Source of the DNA: CAVPTL01 sp963729195
Lineage (GTDB): Bacteria; Actinomycetota; Thermoleophilia; Gaiellales; JAICJC01
DNA length: 64,000 nt
NCBI GenBank assembly: GCA_963729195.1
Contig: CAVSNF010000031.1
Span: forward strand, 137,579-201,578
Direction of reading: 5' to 3'
A model generated the notes under the pieces. That model was given only the letters and a program-made list of their open reading frames with translations. It was not told the DNA's origin and ran no database searches. The number at the start of each line of letters is the position of its first letter. Within the stretch, counting starts at the first letter, position 1. Below, one piece after another: positions 9,435 through 17,902 of the stretch. The position numbers were made by a program, and so were the translations under genes.

Positions 9435-11732
9435 TCGCCGGCTCCTCGGCAGGATCGGCGGCGACGGTCGCCGGCCCCACGTAGGGCACTCGCTGGGCCA
9501 TCCGGACGGTGCCGGGGCGCAGCCGCCGGGAGGCGATTGCGGGGCCGGATGCGGTGCGGCCGTCGAAGCTGACCGTGATCCGATCGCCGGTGGCCACGCC
9601 CATCGCCTCGGCCTCGTCGTGGTTGATCTCGATTCCCACCCGCTTTTGGAAGTGCAGCTCGGGGCTGCGGTCGGCCGCGGTGCCGCTGATCAGCTCTCGA
9701 TAGGCGACCAGCGTCGTGCCCTGCGGGGCGCTGCCGGCGGCGGCCAGTCGCGGCTGGGCCGGAGCGGAGGACGCTTGGGGACGCTCCGGCAGCTCGGCCC
9801 GCTCGCCCAGCGACGTCCACGACATGCCGGCGAATGCGGTTCGGGAGTGGGCAAGCTCGGTGAAGGCCTGGGCCGCGTCGGCGGGGACCTCCAGGCCGAG
9901 CCGCTCTCCCAGCTCTGCCGTCCAGTCGTAGCCGTCCGGACGCCCGGCGGGGGCGTGGCCGCTGCCCGCAGGCGCTGCACGCGGCCTTCGAGGTTGGTGA
10001 CGGTGCCCTCTTGCTCGAGGCTCTCCGAGGCGGGCACGATGGTGGTCGCCCAACCCGACGAATCGTTTTGGAAGGCGGTCACCTGCAGCACGAACTGCGC
10101 CCGGGCCAGCGCACCGCGCCAGCGCTCGCCGTTCGTCCAGTCGCCCACCGGGTCGGCTCCCAGCAGCACGATCGCCTTGATCTGCCCCGACTCGACCGCC
10201 TCCAGCGCCTCGCTGGGGGAGTGCGTGCCCAGGCCGGCGGCGTGAGCGCCCAGCTCGTTGCCGGCGGGGGTGATCAGGACGCGGGCGTCGAGGCTGTGCG
10301 CCAGGTAGGCGAGGATGTCGGCCGCCGCCTGGCCGACGCGGCCGTTCCAGATCAGCACCACCTGCTCGGCGCCTTCCAGCGCGCCGCCCAGCTCGGAGGC
10401 CGGGTCGGTCGCGGTCATCAGGGTCGCGTGGGCGGTGCCGGCGGCGGTCGAGATGTGGTGCGCGCCGCGGAGCGTCTCCAGCCGGGTGCCGCCCACACCC
10501 ACCGTGATCACCTTCGCCCCGGCCGTAACCGCCTTGCGGATGCGAAGCTCCACCACCGGCGCGCGCTGGCTCAGCTCGGTGTCGCCTGCCACCACGATCG
10601 CGCCGGCGGTGTCGAGATCGGCGATCGAGGCCAGATAGGGAGCAAGCGTGTCCAGGCCCGAGTGTCCGTCGGGGCCGCACACGCTGATGCCGCCTGCCAG
10701 GCCTTCGGCCAGGATGCGCGCCCACAGGTGGGATTCCTCGTTGGTTTGGGTCGCCGAGGACAGCACCGCGATCGACCCGGCGCCGAACTTTGCCGCCGTG
10801 GTGCGCAGCCGCTCGGACACGTGCTCCAGCGCGTCAGTTTGGGCAACCGGTTCGAGCCCGCGGCCGCCGCGGATCAGCGCCGAGGTGACGCGATCGGGCG
10901 CACGCAGATGGCCCAGGGCATACCGACCGCGGTCGCACAGCCAGCCCTCGTCCACCTCGGGGTGGTTGCGCGACAGCACCCGCACCACGTGACCCTCGCG
11001 AATCGAAGCCGAGATGTTGCAGCCCACCGCGCACCCGGTGCACACGGTGGGAACGTTTTGGATCTCCCAGGGTCGCGCCTTGAAGCGATAGGTGGTCGAG
11101 GTCAGCGCTCCCACAGGGCACAGCTCGGTGACGTTGCCGGAAAACTCGTTGGTGTACGGCCGGCCCTCGAAGGTGGTGATCATCGAGTGCGCGCCGCGGT
11201 TCTCGGTGACCAGCTGCATGTCGCCTGAGACCGACTCCGAGAACCGGGTGCAGCGGTAGCAGAGGATGCAGCGCTCGCGGTCGAGCTTGATCAGCGGAGA
11301 GACCGGCACCGGCTTGTCGTGGGTGCGCTTCGGCAGCGTCATGCGGGTCACGCCGGGGCCGTAGCGGAACGTCAGGTCCTGCAGCGGGCATTCGCCGCCC
11401 TTGTCGCAGACGGGGCAGTCCAGCGGGTGGTTCAGGAGCAGAAACTCGAGCACCGCGTCCTGACCCTCCTTGGCGCGGCCCGAGTGCGAGTTGACCACCA
11501 TCCCATCGGCTGCCGGAGTGGTGCAGGCGGTCTGGAGCTTGGGCATTCCTTCGATCTCGCACAGGCACATGCGGCAGGCGCCGACGCCCGCGCCCAGACG
11601 CGGCTCGTAACAGAACACCGGGATCTCGATCCCGGCCTCCGAGGCGGCTTCCACCAGGGTGCGGCCCTTGACGACCGTGATCTCACGATCGTTGATGGTG
11701 AGCGTGACCGTGTTGGTCTCAACCGTGGCCAT
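9427..11732 (-). CDS. nuoG: NADH-quinone oxidoreductase subunit G, one frameshift
   Basis: About 765 residues when joined. N-terminal [2Fe-2S] domain (CYEPRLGAGVGACRMCLCEI), the His-Cys3 cluster region (HPLDCPVCDKGGECPLQD), a 4Fe-4S pair (CILCYRCTRFSE) and the molybdopterin-like module with CTGCAVGCNI, as in complex I chain G. The frame shifts near 9960; downstream DGYDWTAELGERLGLEVP and a C-terminal molybdopterin-dinucleotide-binding-like domain continue to TGA at 9427. The ATG at 11732 overlaps the small gene before it by 14 bp. It delivers electrons from NuoE/F to NuoI. The shift is probably an error. Confidence 0.93.
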
Positions 11733-11895
11733 CGTGCTCCCCGTGCTCAGGCTCGTCCCCGTACAGTGCGGCTGCCATCTCGATCTCCTCGGGTGCCTCG
11801 GCCAGCGCCAAGAGCGTGGGCACCACCTGATCGGGGTCGTCGCCGTTCTCGATCCGGCGGCGGGCGGCCAGCACGGCCTCGTGGAAGGTGGTCAT
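11719..11895 (-). CDS. 58-residue protein between nuoF and nuoG, unknown
   Basis: ATG at 11895 overlaps the nuoF stop as ATGA and the stop lies inside the nuoG start region, so the gene is coupled on both sides. The product begins MTTFHEAVLAARRRIENGDD, is helical and acidic, and ends in a His-rich tail (DEPEHGEHDGHG). It is not one of the 14 canonical subunits. The tight packing suggests a real lineage-specific gene, perhaps an accessory or assembly factor of the NADH-dehydrogenase module; the tail could bind metal. No family recognised. Confidence 0.6.
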   Translation of the reverse strand: MTTFHEAVLAARRRIENGDDPDQVVPTLLALAEAPEEIEMAAALYGDEPEHGEHDGHG

Positions 11896-13199
11896 ACCGG
11901 TATCCCCTCCACCTTGGGCGGGTGGTAGAGCGACGTGATCGGGCTGGACTCGGTGAACGGGCAGCCGCCCTCGTCGATGTGGCGCTGGAACTCCTCGCGG
12001 AAGTGGGTGACGTAGCTGACCACCGGCATCGCCAGCGAATCGCCCAGCGGGCACAGGCACTTGCCCAGGATCCGGTCGCACACGTTCAGCAGCAGATCCA
12101 GCTCGCCCTGCTTGGCCTCGCCCATCTCGATCTTCTCGATGATCTCGACTCCCCAGCGAGTGCCTTCACGGCAGGGCGTGCACTTGCCGCAGCTCTCGTG
12201 CTTGTAGAACTGGGCGACCCGCAGCGCCAGCTGCACCATGCACACGCGATCGTCGATCACCATCACCGCGCCCGATCCGGCCATCGACCCGGCCGCCGCG
12301 ATCGCCTCGAAGTCGAGCTTGGTGTCGAGCTGGTCGGGCATCAGCATCGGCGCGGACGAGCCGCCGGGGATGATCCCCTTGATCGTGCGGCCCTCGGTGG
12401 CGCCACCGCCGCAGCCTTCGACCAGGTCGCGCAGCGAGTCGGTCAGCGCCAGCTCGTAGTTGCCGGGTCGCTTGACGTTGCCCGACAGCGAGAACACGCG
12501 GGTGCCGGTGGAGCGTTCGGTACCGATCGCCTTGAAGGCGTCGGCGCCCATCGCCAGGATGTAGGGCACCGACGACAGCGTCTCGACGTTGTTGACCAGC
12601 GTCGGTGCGGCATACAGGCCCGCCACCGCAGGGAACGGCGGCTTCGACCGCGGCTGGCCGCGCTCGCCCTCCAGCGAGCTCAGCAGCGCCGTCTCCTCGC
12701 CGCAGATGTAGGCGCCGGCACCGCGGTGCAAAACGATGGTGGCGTCGTAGCCCGAGCCCAGCACGTCTTTGCCGATCAGTCCCCGTTCCCGAGCCTGGTC
12801 GAGCGCCACCTTCAGCACCTCGAACTCGGTGCGGTACTCGCCGCGGATGAAGATGAACGCCTGGGTGGCGCCGATCGCATAGCTCATCGTCAGCACGCCT
12901 TCGATCAGAGCGTGCGGGTTTCGCAGCATCAGCTCGCGATCCTTGAATGTGCCGGGCTCAGACTCGTCGGCATTCACGCACAGGTACGCGGGCTTACGGT
13001 CCTTGGGCAGGAAGGACGCCTTGCGCCCGGTGGGGAAGCCGGCGCCGCCGCGACCGCGGATGCCCGAGCCGTCCACGATCGCCACGATCTCGCCCGGTTC
13101 CATCGTCAGCGCCCGGCGCAGCTGGGCGTAGCCGCCGGCGGCCTCGTAGGCATCGATGTCGCGGCGGTCGCCCTCGAAGTTGAGCGTGATCCTGGTCAT
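11892..13199 (-). CDS. nuoF: NADH-quinone oxidoreductase subunit F (NADH/FMN-binding)
   Basis: 435 residues. Accepts hydride from NADH. Visible motifs: NADH-binding GRGGAGFPTGRKASF near residue 60, FMN-binding GAGAYICGEETALLSSLEG with GERGQPR, and the N3 [4Fe-4S] motif SCGKCTPCREGT plus a distant cysteine near CDRILGKCLCP. The ATG at 13199 overlaps the nuoE stop (ATGA). A longer open frame upstream is not needed. Intact. Confidence 0.97.
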   Translation of the reverse strand: MTRITLNFEGDRRDIDAYEAAGGYAQLRRALTMEPGEIVAIVDGSGIRGRGGAGFPTGRKASFLPKDRKPAYLCVNADESEPGTFKDRELMLRNPHALIEGVLTMSYAIGATQAFIFIRGEYRTEFEVLKVALDQARERGLIGKDVLGSGYDATIVLHRGAGAYICGEETALLSSLEGERGQPRSKPPFPAVAGLYAAPTLVNNVETLSSVPYILAMGADAFKAIGTERSTGTRVFSLSGNVKRPGNYELALTDSLRDLVEGCGGGATEGRTIKGIIPGGSSAPMLMPDQLDTKLDFEAIAAAGSMAGSGAVMVIDDRVCMVQLALRVAQFYKHESCGKCTPCREGTRWGVEIIEKIEMGEAKQGELDLLLNVCDRILGKCLCPLGDSLAMPVVSYVTHFREEFQRHIDEGGCPFTESSPITSLYHPPKVEGIPV

Positions 13200-13762
13200 T
13201 GCCCGGTTCCTCGCAACTCGGCCACCAGTGCGGCGACCTTTTCCGGCCCGCAGGGCTCGTGGTAGCGCTCGTCCACGCTCACCACCGGGCCCCAGCCGCA
13301 GCCGCCGTAGCACTCGACCGCGCGCAGTGTCACCAGCCCGTCGGGGGTCGTCTCACCGACGCTGATGCCGAGCTGTGACTCCAGCTCGCGCAGCGTGTCT
13401 CCGGCGCCCACCAGCGCACAGGCGATGTTGGTGCAGACGCACACCTCGTGCACTCCCTGGGGGTGCAGCCGAAACATGTCGTAGAACGACGCCACCGACT
13501 TGCAGTACGCCGGGGTAAACTCGGTGGCGTCGGCCACCTGCTCGTAGGCCTCGGTCGAGAGCCAGCCGTACTCCTCCTGCGCCAGCCGCAGAGCCGGCAC
13601 GATCGCCGAGCGCCGCTCCGGGTAGAGCGCCACCACGTCCAGGATGCGGTCGCGCAGCGGCCGCGAACGGTCGGGCTCGGGCAGCGGCGGGGGCATCGGC
13701 GGGCGCGTCTCGACTGCGCCGGCCATCGTCTCGGCGGAGGCGGGATCGGGGCGAATGCTCAT
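13196..13762 (-). CDS. nuoE: NADH-quinone oxidoreductase subunit E ([2Fe-2S])
   Basis: 188 residues from the ATG at 13762, which overlaps the nuoD stop (ATGA). Thioredoxin-like [2Fe-2S] subunit: cysteines in CTNIAC and CYGGCG ligate cluster N1a. The first ~35 residues are proline-rich and low complexity (TRPPMPPPLPEPDRSRP), a lineage feature. It pairs with NuoF in the electron-input module. Intact. Confidence 0.96.
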   Translation of the reverse strand: MSIRPDPASAETMAGAVETRPPMPPPLPEPDRSRPLRDRILDVVALYPERRSAIVPALRLAQEEYGWLSTEAYEQVADATEFTPAYCKSVASFYDMFRLHPQGVHEVCVCTNIACALVGAGDTLRELESQLGISVGETTPDGLVTLRAVECYGGCGWGPVVSVDERYHEPCGPEKVAALVAELRGTGQ

Positions 13763-15027
13763 CGGTCGCACTCTCCCATCACGCCGTCCAGCGATCCCAC
13801 CACCGCGATCATGTCGGCGATGTAGCGGTTGACCGAGCACATCGCGGTCGACTGCAGGCTGACGAAGCTGGGCGCGCGGAAGTGGATCCGCCACGGCTTG
13901 GGTCCACCGTCGGCCACCAGGAAGCAGCCGAACTCACCGCGGGGCGACTCGACTGCCGAGTACACCTGGCCGGGCGCCACCCGGAATCCCTCGGTGACCA
14001 GCTTGAAGTGATGGATCAGCGACTCCATCGAGGTGTGCAGCTCGTGGCGCGGCGGCAGCACGTGCTTGCGGTCGTCTGCCATCACCGGCCCCGACGGCAT
14101 GTTCTCGAGGCACTGGTCGATGATCTTGACCGACTCGTACATCTCGTTGGTGCGGCACAGGAAGCGGTCGTAGCAGTCGCCGTTGGTGCGGGTGACCACG
14201 TCGAAGTCGAGCTTGTCGTAGGCCAGGTACGGGTCGTTTCGGCGCAGGTCGAAATCGACGCCCGACGCGCGCAGGTTGGGGCCCGACAGGCCCATGGCGA
14301 TGGCGGTGTCGGCGTTGATCGTGCCGATGCCCTTGAGCCGGCCCTTCCAGATCGGATTCTCGGCCAGCAGGTCGAGGTAGGAGTCGATCTTCTTGGGCAT
14401 GTCGCGGACGAACTTCTTGCACTCGTCGTAGAAGCCCTTGGGCAGATCCTCGGCCACCCCGCCGAACTGCGGGTAGCGGTCGTGCATGCGCACGCCGGTG
14501 ACCATCTCGAACAGGTCGAGCACCGTGTCGCGCTCGCGGGTGCAGTAGAAGAACACCGACATGGCGCCCAGCTCGATGCCGGACGTACCCAGGTAGATCA
14601 GGTGCGAGTGGATGCGGTTGAGCTCGGCGAACAGCGTGCGGATCCACTGAGCCCGCTCCGGCACCTCGATCTCAATCAGCTTCTCGACGGCGTGCACGTA
14701 GGCCAGCTCGTTGGCGAAGAAGCCCAGGTAGTCCATCCGCGGGGCGTAGGGGATGCCCTTCCAGTAGGTCTTCTGCTCGAAGTTCTTCTCAAAGCCGGTG
14801 TGGACGTAGCCGATGTCGGCGTCCAGTCCGACCACGACCTCGCCGTCCAGCGTCACGATCAGCCGCAGCACGCCGTGTGTGGACGGGTGGTTGGGCCCGA
14901 AGTTGACCGTGATCAGATCCTCGCCCGGGGGCGGGTCAATCTTGGACGGTGCGCCGCCGGGGATGACCGCGGGCGAGCCCAGCGGCACCACCGGTGCGGC
15001 CGGGCGATCGTGTTCGGTCACGCTCAT
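13759..15027 (-). CDS. nuoD: NADH-quinone oxidoreductase subunit D (49 kDa type)
   Basis: 422 residues; forms the quinone site with NuoB. Conserved blocks: FGPNHPSTHGVLRLIVTLDG (with the quinone-site histidine), DADIGYVHTGFEKNFEQKTY, the LFAELNRIHSHLIYLG segment and the C-terminal SPRGEFGCFLVADGG and RAPSF. The first ~35 residues are a variable extension. ATG at 15027 overlaps the nuoC stop. Intact. Confidence 0.97.
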   Translation of the reverse strand: MSVTEHDRPAAPVVPLGSPAVIPGGAPSKIDPPPGEDLITVNFGPNHPSTHGVLRLIVTLDGEVVVGLDADIGYVHTGFEKNFEQKTYWKGIPYAPRMDYLGFFANELAYVHAVEKLIEIEVPERAQWIRTLFAELNRIHSHLIYLGTSGIELGAMSVFFYCTRERDTVLDLFEMVTGVRMHDRYPQFGGVAEDLPKGFYDECKKFVRDMPKKIDSYLDLLAENPIWKGRLKGIGTINADTAIAMGLSGPNLRASGVDFDLRRNDPYLAYDKLDFDVVTRTNGDCYDRFLCRTNEMYESVKIIDQCLENMPSGPVMADDRKHVLPPRHELHTSMESLIHHFKLVTEGFRVAPGQVYSAVESPRGEFGCFLVADGGPKPWRIHFRAPSFVSLQSTAMCSVNRYIADMIAVVGSLDGVMGECDR

Positions 15028-15599
15028 ACGGCGTCGGTGAACTGCACGGGCTCACCGCCGATCGGATAGTCCTTGCGCAGCGGGTGGCCGGCCCAGTCGG
15101 ACGGCATGATCAGCCGCTTCAGATTGGGGTGCCCGGCGAACTCGATGCCCATCATGTCGAACTGCTCGCGCTCGTGCCAGTCGGCGGTCGGCCAGATCTC
15201 GACCACGCTCGGCACCGCCTCGCCGTCGTCCAGCGCCACCGTCAACCGCACCCGGTCGGGCGCTCCGCCGCCGGCTGCGTAGTGGGCCAGGTGGTAGACG
15301 ACGCCGAAGCGCTTTTCGGGCGGGGTGGACGTCTCTGGGGCGCCCCAGCTGCCGGTGGCGTTGATGTCGCGGCCGCGCTCGGTGCCGAAGTACCCGGCCA
15401 CCGGTTCGCCGTAGCCGAGGTAGTCGACAGCGGATACGGCCGACAGGAAGTTCTTGCCGTGCTGGTCACGCAGCAGCCGGCAGACCTCCACCAGGTGCTC
15501 CTTCTTGACCGTGAGAGCCGGCATGTCGGCGTGCTTCTCGGGCTTGACCGAACCCCTGATCACGCTGTTGACCGCCTTGGCGAGCTGGTTGGAGGTCAC
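15024..15599 (-). CDS. nuoC: NADH-quinone oxidoreductase subunit C (30 kDa type)
   Basis: 191 residues from GTG 15599, which overlaps the nuoB stop (GTGA). Conserved 30-kDa motif region EREQFDMMGIEFAGHPNLKR followed by the C-terminal HPLRKDYPIGGE. The N-terminal half (LVEVCRLLRDQHGKNFLSAV) packs on NuoD. A longer open frame running upstream is a nuoB shadow. Intact. Confidence 0.95.
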   Translation of the reverse strand: MTSNQLAKAVNSVIRGSVKPEKHADMPALTVKKEHLVEVCRLLRDQHGKNFLSAVSAVDYLGYGEPVAGYFGTERGRDINATGSWGAPETSTPPEKRFGVVYHLAHYAAGGGAPDRVRLTVALDDGEAVPSVVEIWPTADWHEREQFDMMGIEFAGHPNLKRLIMPSDWAGHPLRKDYPIGGEPVQFTDAV

Positions 15600-16123
15600 G
15601 CCTTCGACTTCTCCTGGTCGTAGGCCGGCGAGACACCCGCGCGAATCTTCTTCTGGATCAGGTTGAGTCCGTCGATCACGGCCTCCGGCCGCGGCGGGCA
15701 GCCGGGTACGTGCACATCCACCGGCACGATCTTGTCGACGCCCTGCAGGATCGCGTAGTTGGCGAACATGCCGCCCGAGCTGGAGCAGGCGCCCATCGCC
15801 ATCACCCACTTGGGCAGGAGCATCTGGTCGTACACCTGACGCAGCGCCGGGGCCATCTTGTGCGACACCCGGCCGGACACGATCATCAGGTCGGCCTGGC
15901 GCGGCGAGGAGCGAAACACCTCGGAGCCGAACCGGGCGATGTCGTAGCGGGGGGAGGGCAGCACCATCATCTCGATGGCGCAGCAGGCCAGGCCGAATCC
16001 GGCCGGCCAGATCGAGTTGGACTGTCCCCATGCCAGGGCCTTCTCGAGCGTGGTCAGCATCACGTACTGCTCGAGGTCGTTGGCGCGCACCGCTTTGGAG
16101 ATGTGAACCGGTGTTACCGCCAT
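15596..16123 (-). CDS. nuoB: NADH-quinone oxidoreductase subunit B (cluster N2)
   Basis: 175 residues from ATG 16123. Holds the terminal [4Fe-4S] cluster N2 next to the quinone site; ligand motifs are the tandem cysteines in GFGLACCAIEMM, the cysteine in MGACSSSGGMF and VPGCPPRPEA. The ATG overlaps the nuoA 3' end by 10 bp. Upstream in-frame sequence lacks conservation, supporting this start. Intact. Confidence 0.97.
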   Translation of the reverse strand: MAVTPVHISKAVRANDLEQYVMLTTLEKALAWGQSNSIWPAGFGLACCAIEMMVLPSPRYDIARFGSEVFRSSPRQADLMIVSGRVSHKMAPALRQVYDQMLLPKWVMAMGACSSSGGMFANYAILQGVDKIVPVDVHVPGCPPRPEAVIDGLNLIQKKIRAGVSPAYDQEKSKA

Positions 16124-16476
16124 TCCAGGGCTCCTCGCTTCCACACGTACACGTATGCCACCACCAGCAGCACGACGAACACGACCATCTCGGCCAGGCC
16201 GAAGTACTTGAGCTGATGCATCTTGAGCGCCAGCGGATACAGGAAAACCACCTCGATATCGAAGACGATGAAGAGCATCGCGGTCAGGTAGTAGCTGACT
16301 GTGAACCGGCCGGGAGTGAAGGTGGTGGCCGACACGCCGGACTCGAACGGCACCGACTTGTCGCCGGCACGCCGACGGCTGCGGGTCGAGATCGTGAACG
16401 TCCCCACCAATAGCGAGAACGGGATCACGAATGCGATCACCGCGAAGACCAGGAGGGCTGCCCATTGACCGAGCAC
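16114..16476 (-). CDS. nuoA: NADH-quinone oxidoreductase subunit A
   Basis: 120 residues, three transmembrane helices, first gene of the nuo operon. The conserved loop KSVPFESGVSATTFTPGRFTV (Y/FE.G) and LFIVFDIEVVFLYPLAL (the family's FDIE.VFLYP) are clear. The GTG at 16476 lies only 8 bp from a TATAGT -10 element, so the mRNA is probably leaderless. Intact. Confidence 0.96.
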   Translation of the reverse strand: MLGQWAALLVFAVIAFVIPFSLLVGTFTISTRSRRRAGDKSVPFESGVSATTFTPGRFTVSYYLTAMLFIVFDIEVVFLYPLALKMHQLKYFGLAEMVVFVVLLVVAYVYVWKRGALEWR

Positions 16477-16484
16477 GAAACCCG

Positions 16485-16490
16485 ACTATA
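16485..16490 (-). promoter_or_regulatory. -10 element of the nuo operon, leaderless arrangement
   Basis: On the minus strand TATAGT ends 8 bp before the nuoA GTG. No ribosome-binding site fits between them, which suggests a leaderless transcript, common in actinobacteria. No consensus -35 is obvious 17 bp upstream. The 150-bp region 16491-16640 separates nuo from the divergent erpA-like gene; I see no other clear site in it except a TACGAT at 16628-16633, a possible -10 for that gene. Confidence 0.45.
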
Positions 16491-16640
16491 GCACCGGCAC
16501 AAGCGGGTGCGAGCGGGGGCCGGAATGTCCGCTTTCTACCGGTATTTCGAGGGCGGTAACCAGTGTCACAAAGTCGTCGCGAGCGACGCCGGATTTCAGC
16601 GTAGGACTCAGGATCGGAGCCCTCGGGTACGATAAAGGGA

Positions 16641-17048
16641 GTGATGGTCACGATCACAGAGCGAGCTGCCGAGAAGGCGTTGGCGCTGCTGGCCGCCGAG
16701 AACGACCCGGATCTCACCGGGTTGCGGGTCGCGGTCGAGGGCGGCGGGTGTTCCGGATTCCAGTACGCGCTGGGGTTCGACGGCGCACCCGAGCAGGACG
16801 ACCGGGTGGAGGTCGTCAACGGCCTGCGGATCATCGTGGATCCCCACAGCCTGCCGTATCTGGAAGGCGCAGCGATCGACTATGAGGACGGCCTGATGGA
16901 GGCCGGTTTCAGGATCACGAATCCCAACGTCGTCGCCGCCTGTGGGTGTGGCAGCTCGTTCCAGGCACGCGAGGATGAGCAGGAGCCGGTCGCGGCCGGT
17001 CATGGTCACGACCATGACCACGGCGACGGCTGCGACTGCGCCGCCTGA
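16641..17048 (+). CDS. erpA: A-type Fe-S carrier (ErpA/IscA family) with metal-binding tail
   Basis: About 135 residues from GTG 16641 (or ATG 16644) preceded by AAAGGGA. The HesB/IscA fold is clear: the first conserved cysteine in EGGGCSGFQYALGF and the C-terminal pair in ACGCGSSF carry the [Fe-S] cluster before transfer to apo-proteins. Beyond the family's usual end there is a tail HGHDHDHGDGCDC rich in His, Asp and Cys, probably binding metal. It is divergent from the nuo operon, whose subunits need nine or so clusters, so a role in complex I maturation is plausible. The ErpA versus IscA choice is by general likeness only. Confidence 0.85.
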   Translation: MMVTITERAAEKALALLAAENDPDLTGLRVAVEGGGCSGFQYALGFDGAPEQDDRVEVVNGLRIIVDPHSLPYLEGAAIDYEDGLMEAGFRITNPNVVAACGCGSSFQAREDEQEPVAAGHGHDHDHGDGCDCAA

Positions 17049-17059
17049 CCGGCGGACGC

Positions 17060-17893
17060 GTGTCGTCTCCGATCACACGGCGCACCCTTCTGACCGGTGC
17101 CGCCGGCGTGGCGGTGGTGGGGCTGGGAGTGGCTGCGGTGGAGGGCCCGCGGACGCTGGCCAAGCGCCTGCGCGACGACGTCATGGGCAAGCCCGAGGCG
17201 GTCATCCCCAACGCGCCCGAAGGCCAGATCCACCTCGATACGGTGCATTCCAAGGCCCGCGGGCAGGATGTTTCGTTGTTCACCGCCGTGCCGGCGGGGT
17301 ACGGGGCGGGCGTGGGCCTGCCGGTGTGCCTCGTCCTGCACGGAGCCACCGCGCGCCCGCCGGACTACCAGCCGTTCGGGCTGGGAAAGTTCCTGACCGC
17401 GGCCGTGCGCAGGGGCGCGCCGCCGTTCGTGCTGGCCGGCGCCGACGGCGGCCTGCTGTTCTGGGAACCGGGGCACGCGCCCGGTGACAATCCCCAGGCG
17501 ATGGTGCTGGACGAGATGCCGGGGTGGCTGGATGCACGAGGATTCGACACCTCGCGGATGGCGGCGTGGGGCTGGTCGATGGGCGGCTACGGCTCGCTGC
17601 GGCTGGCCGAGGTGCGGCCTGACTGGCTGAAGGCGGTGGCGGCGTTCAGTCCCGCGGTGGAGCCGGGAGATCGGGCCTTCGCCGGGGTCGATCAGCTGGC
17701 GGGACAGCCGCTGGGCGTGTGGTGCGGGACATCAGACCCGCTGTACGAGAACGTTCAGCAGTTCGTCGCGGCGCTGCCGCAGAAGCCCGATCCGTTGTCG
17801 TACGGCGACGGCGCCCACACGCGGGCGTACTGGGACAGCGTGACGCTGCCGGCGTTTGCGTTCATCGGTGAGAAGCTCACGCCTTCTGGATAG
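17060..17893 (+). CDS. Alpha/beta-hydrolase esterase with Tat-like signal
   Basis: 277 residues. N terminus SPITRRTLLTGAAGVAVVGL is a twin-arginine-type signal, so export across the membrane is likely. Esterase-D/antigen-85-like fold: oxyanion HGATARPPD region, nucleophile elbow GWSMGGYGS, candidate acid in GTSDPLYEN and catalytic histidine in GDGAHTRAYW. The GTG at 17060 is 12 bp after erpA's stop. Substrate unknown; could be a mycolyl-transferase-like or carboxyl esterase. Intact. Confidence 0.8.
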   Translation: MSSPITRRTLLTGAAGVAVVGLGVAAVEGPRTLAKRLRDDVMGKPEAVIPNAPEGQIHLDTVHSKARGQDVSLFTAVPAGYGAGVGLPVCLVLHGATARPPDYQPFGLGKFLTAAVRRGAPPFVLAGADGGLLFWEPGHAPGDNPQAMVLDEMPGWLDARGFDTSRMAAWGWSMGGYGSLRLAEVRPDWLKAVAAFSPAVEPGDRAFAGVDQLAGQPLGVWCGTSDPLYENVQQFVAALPQKPDPLSYGDGAHTRAYWDSVTLPAFAFIGEKLTPSG

Positions 17894-17902
17894 GCTTCCG
17901 GC

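Noticed and set aside
11319..13265. 648-residue plus-strand open frame opposite nuoF/nuoG
   Set aside because: Antisense to conserved catalytic motifs of nuoF and nuoG; no family features.
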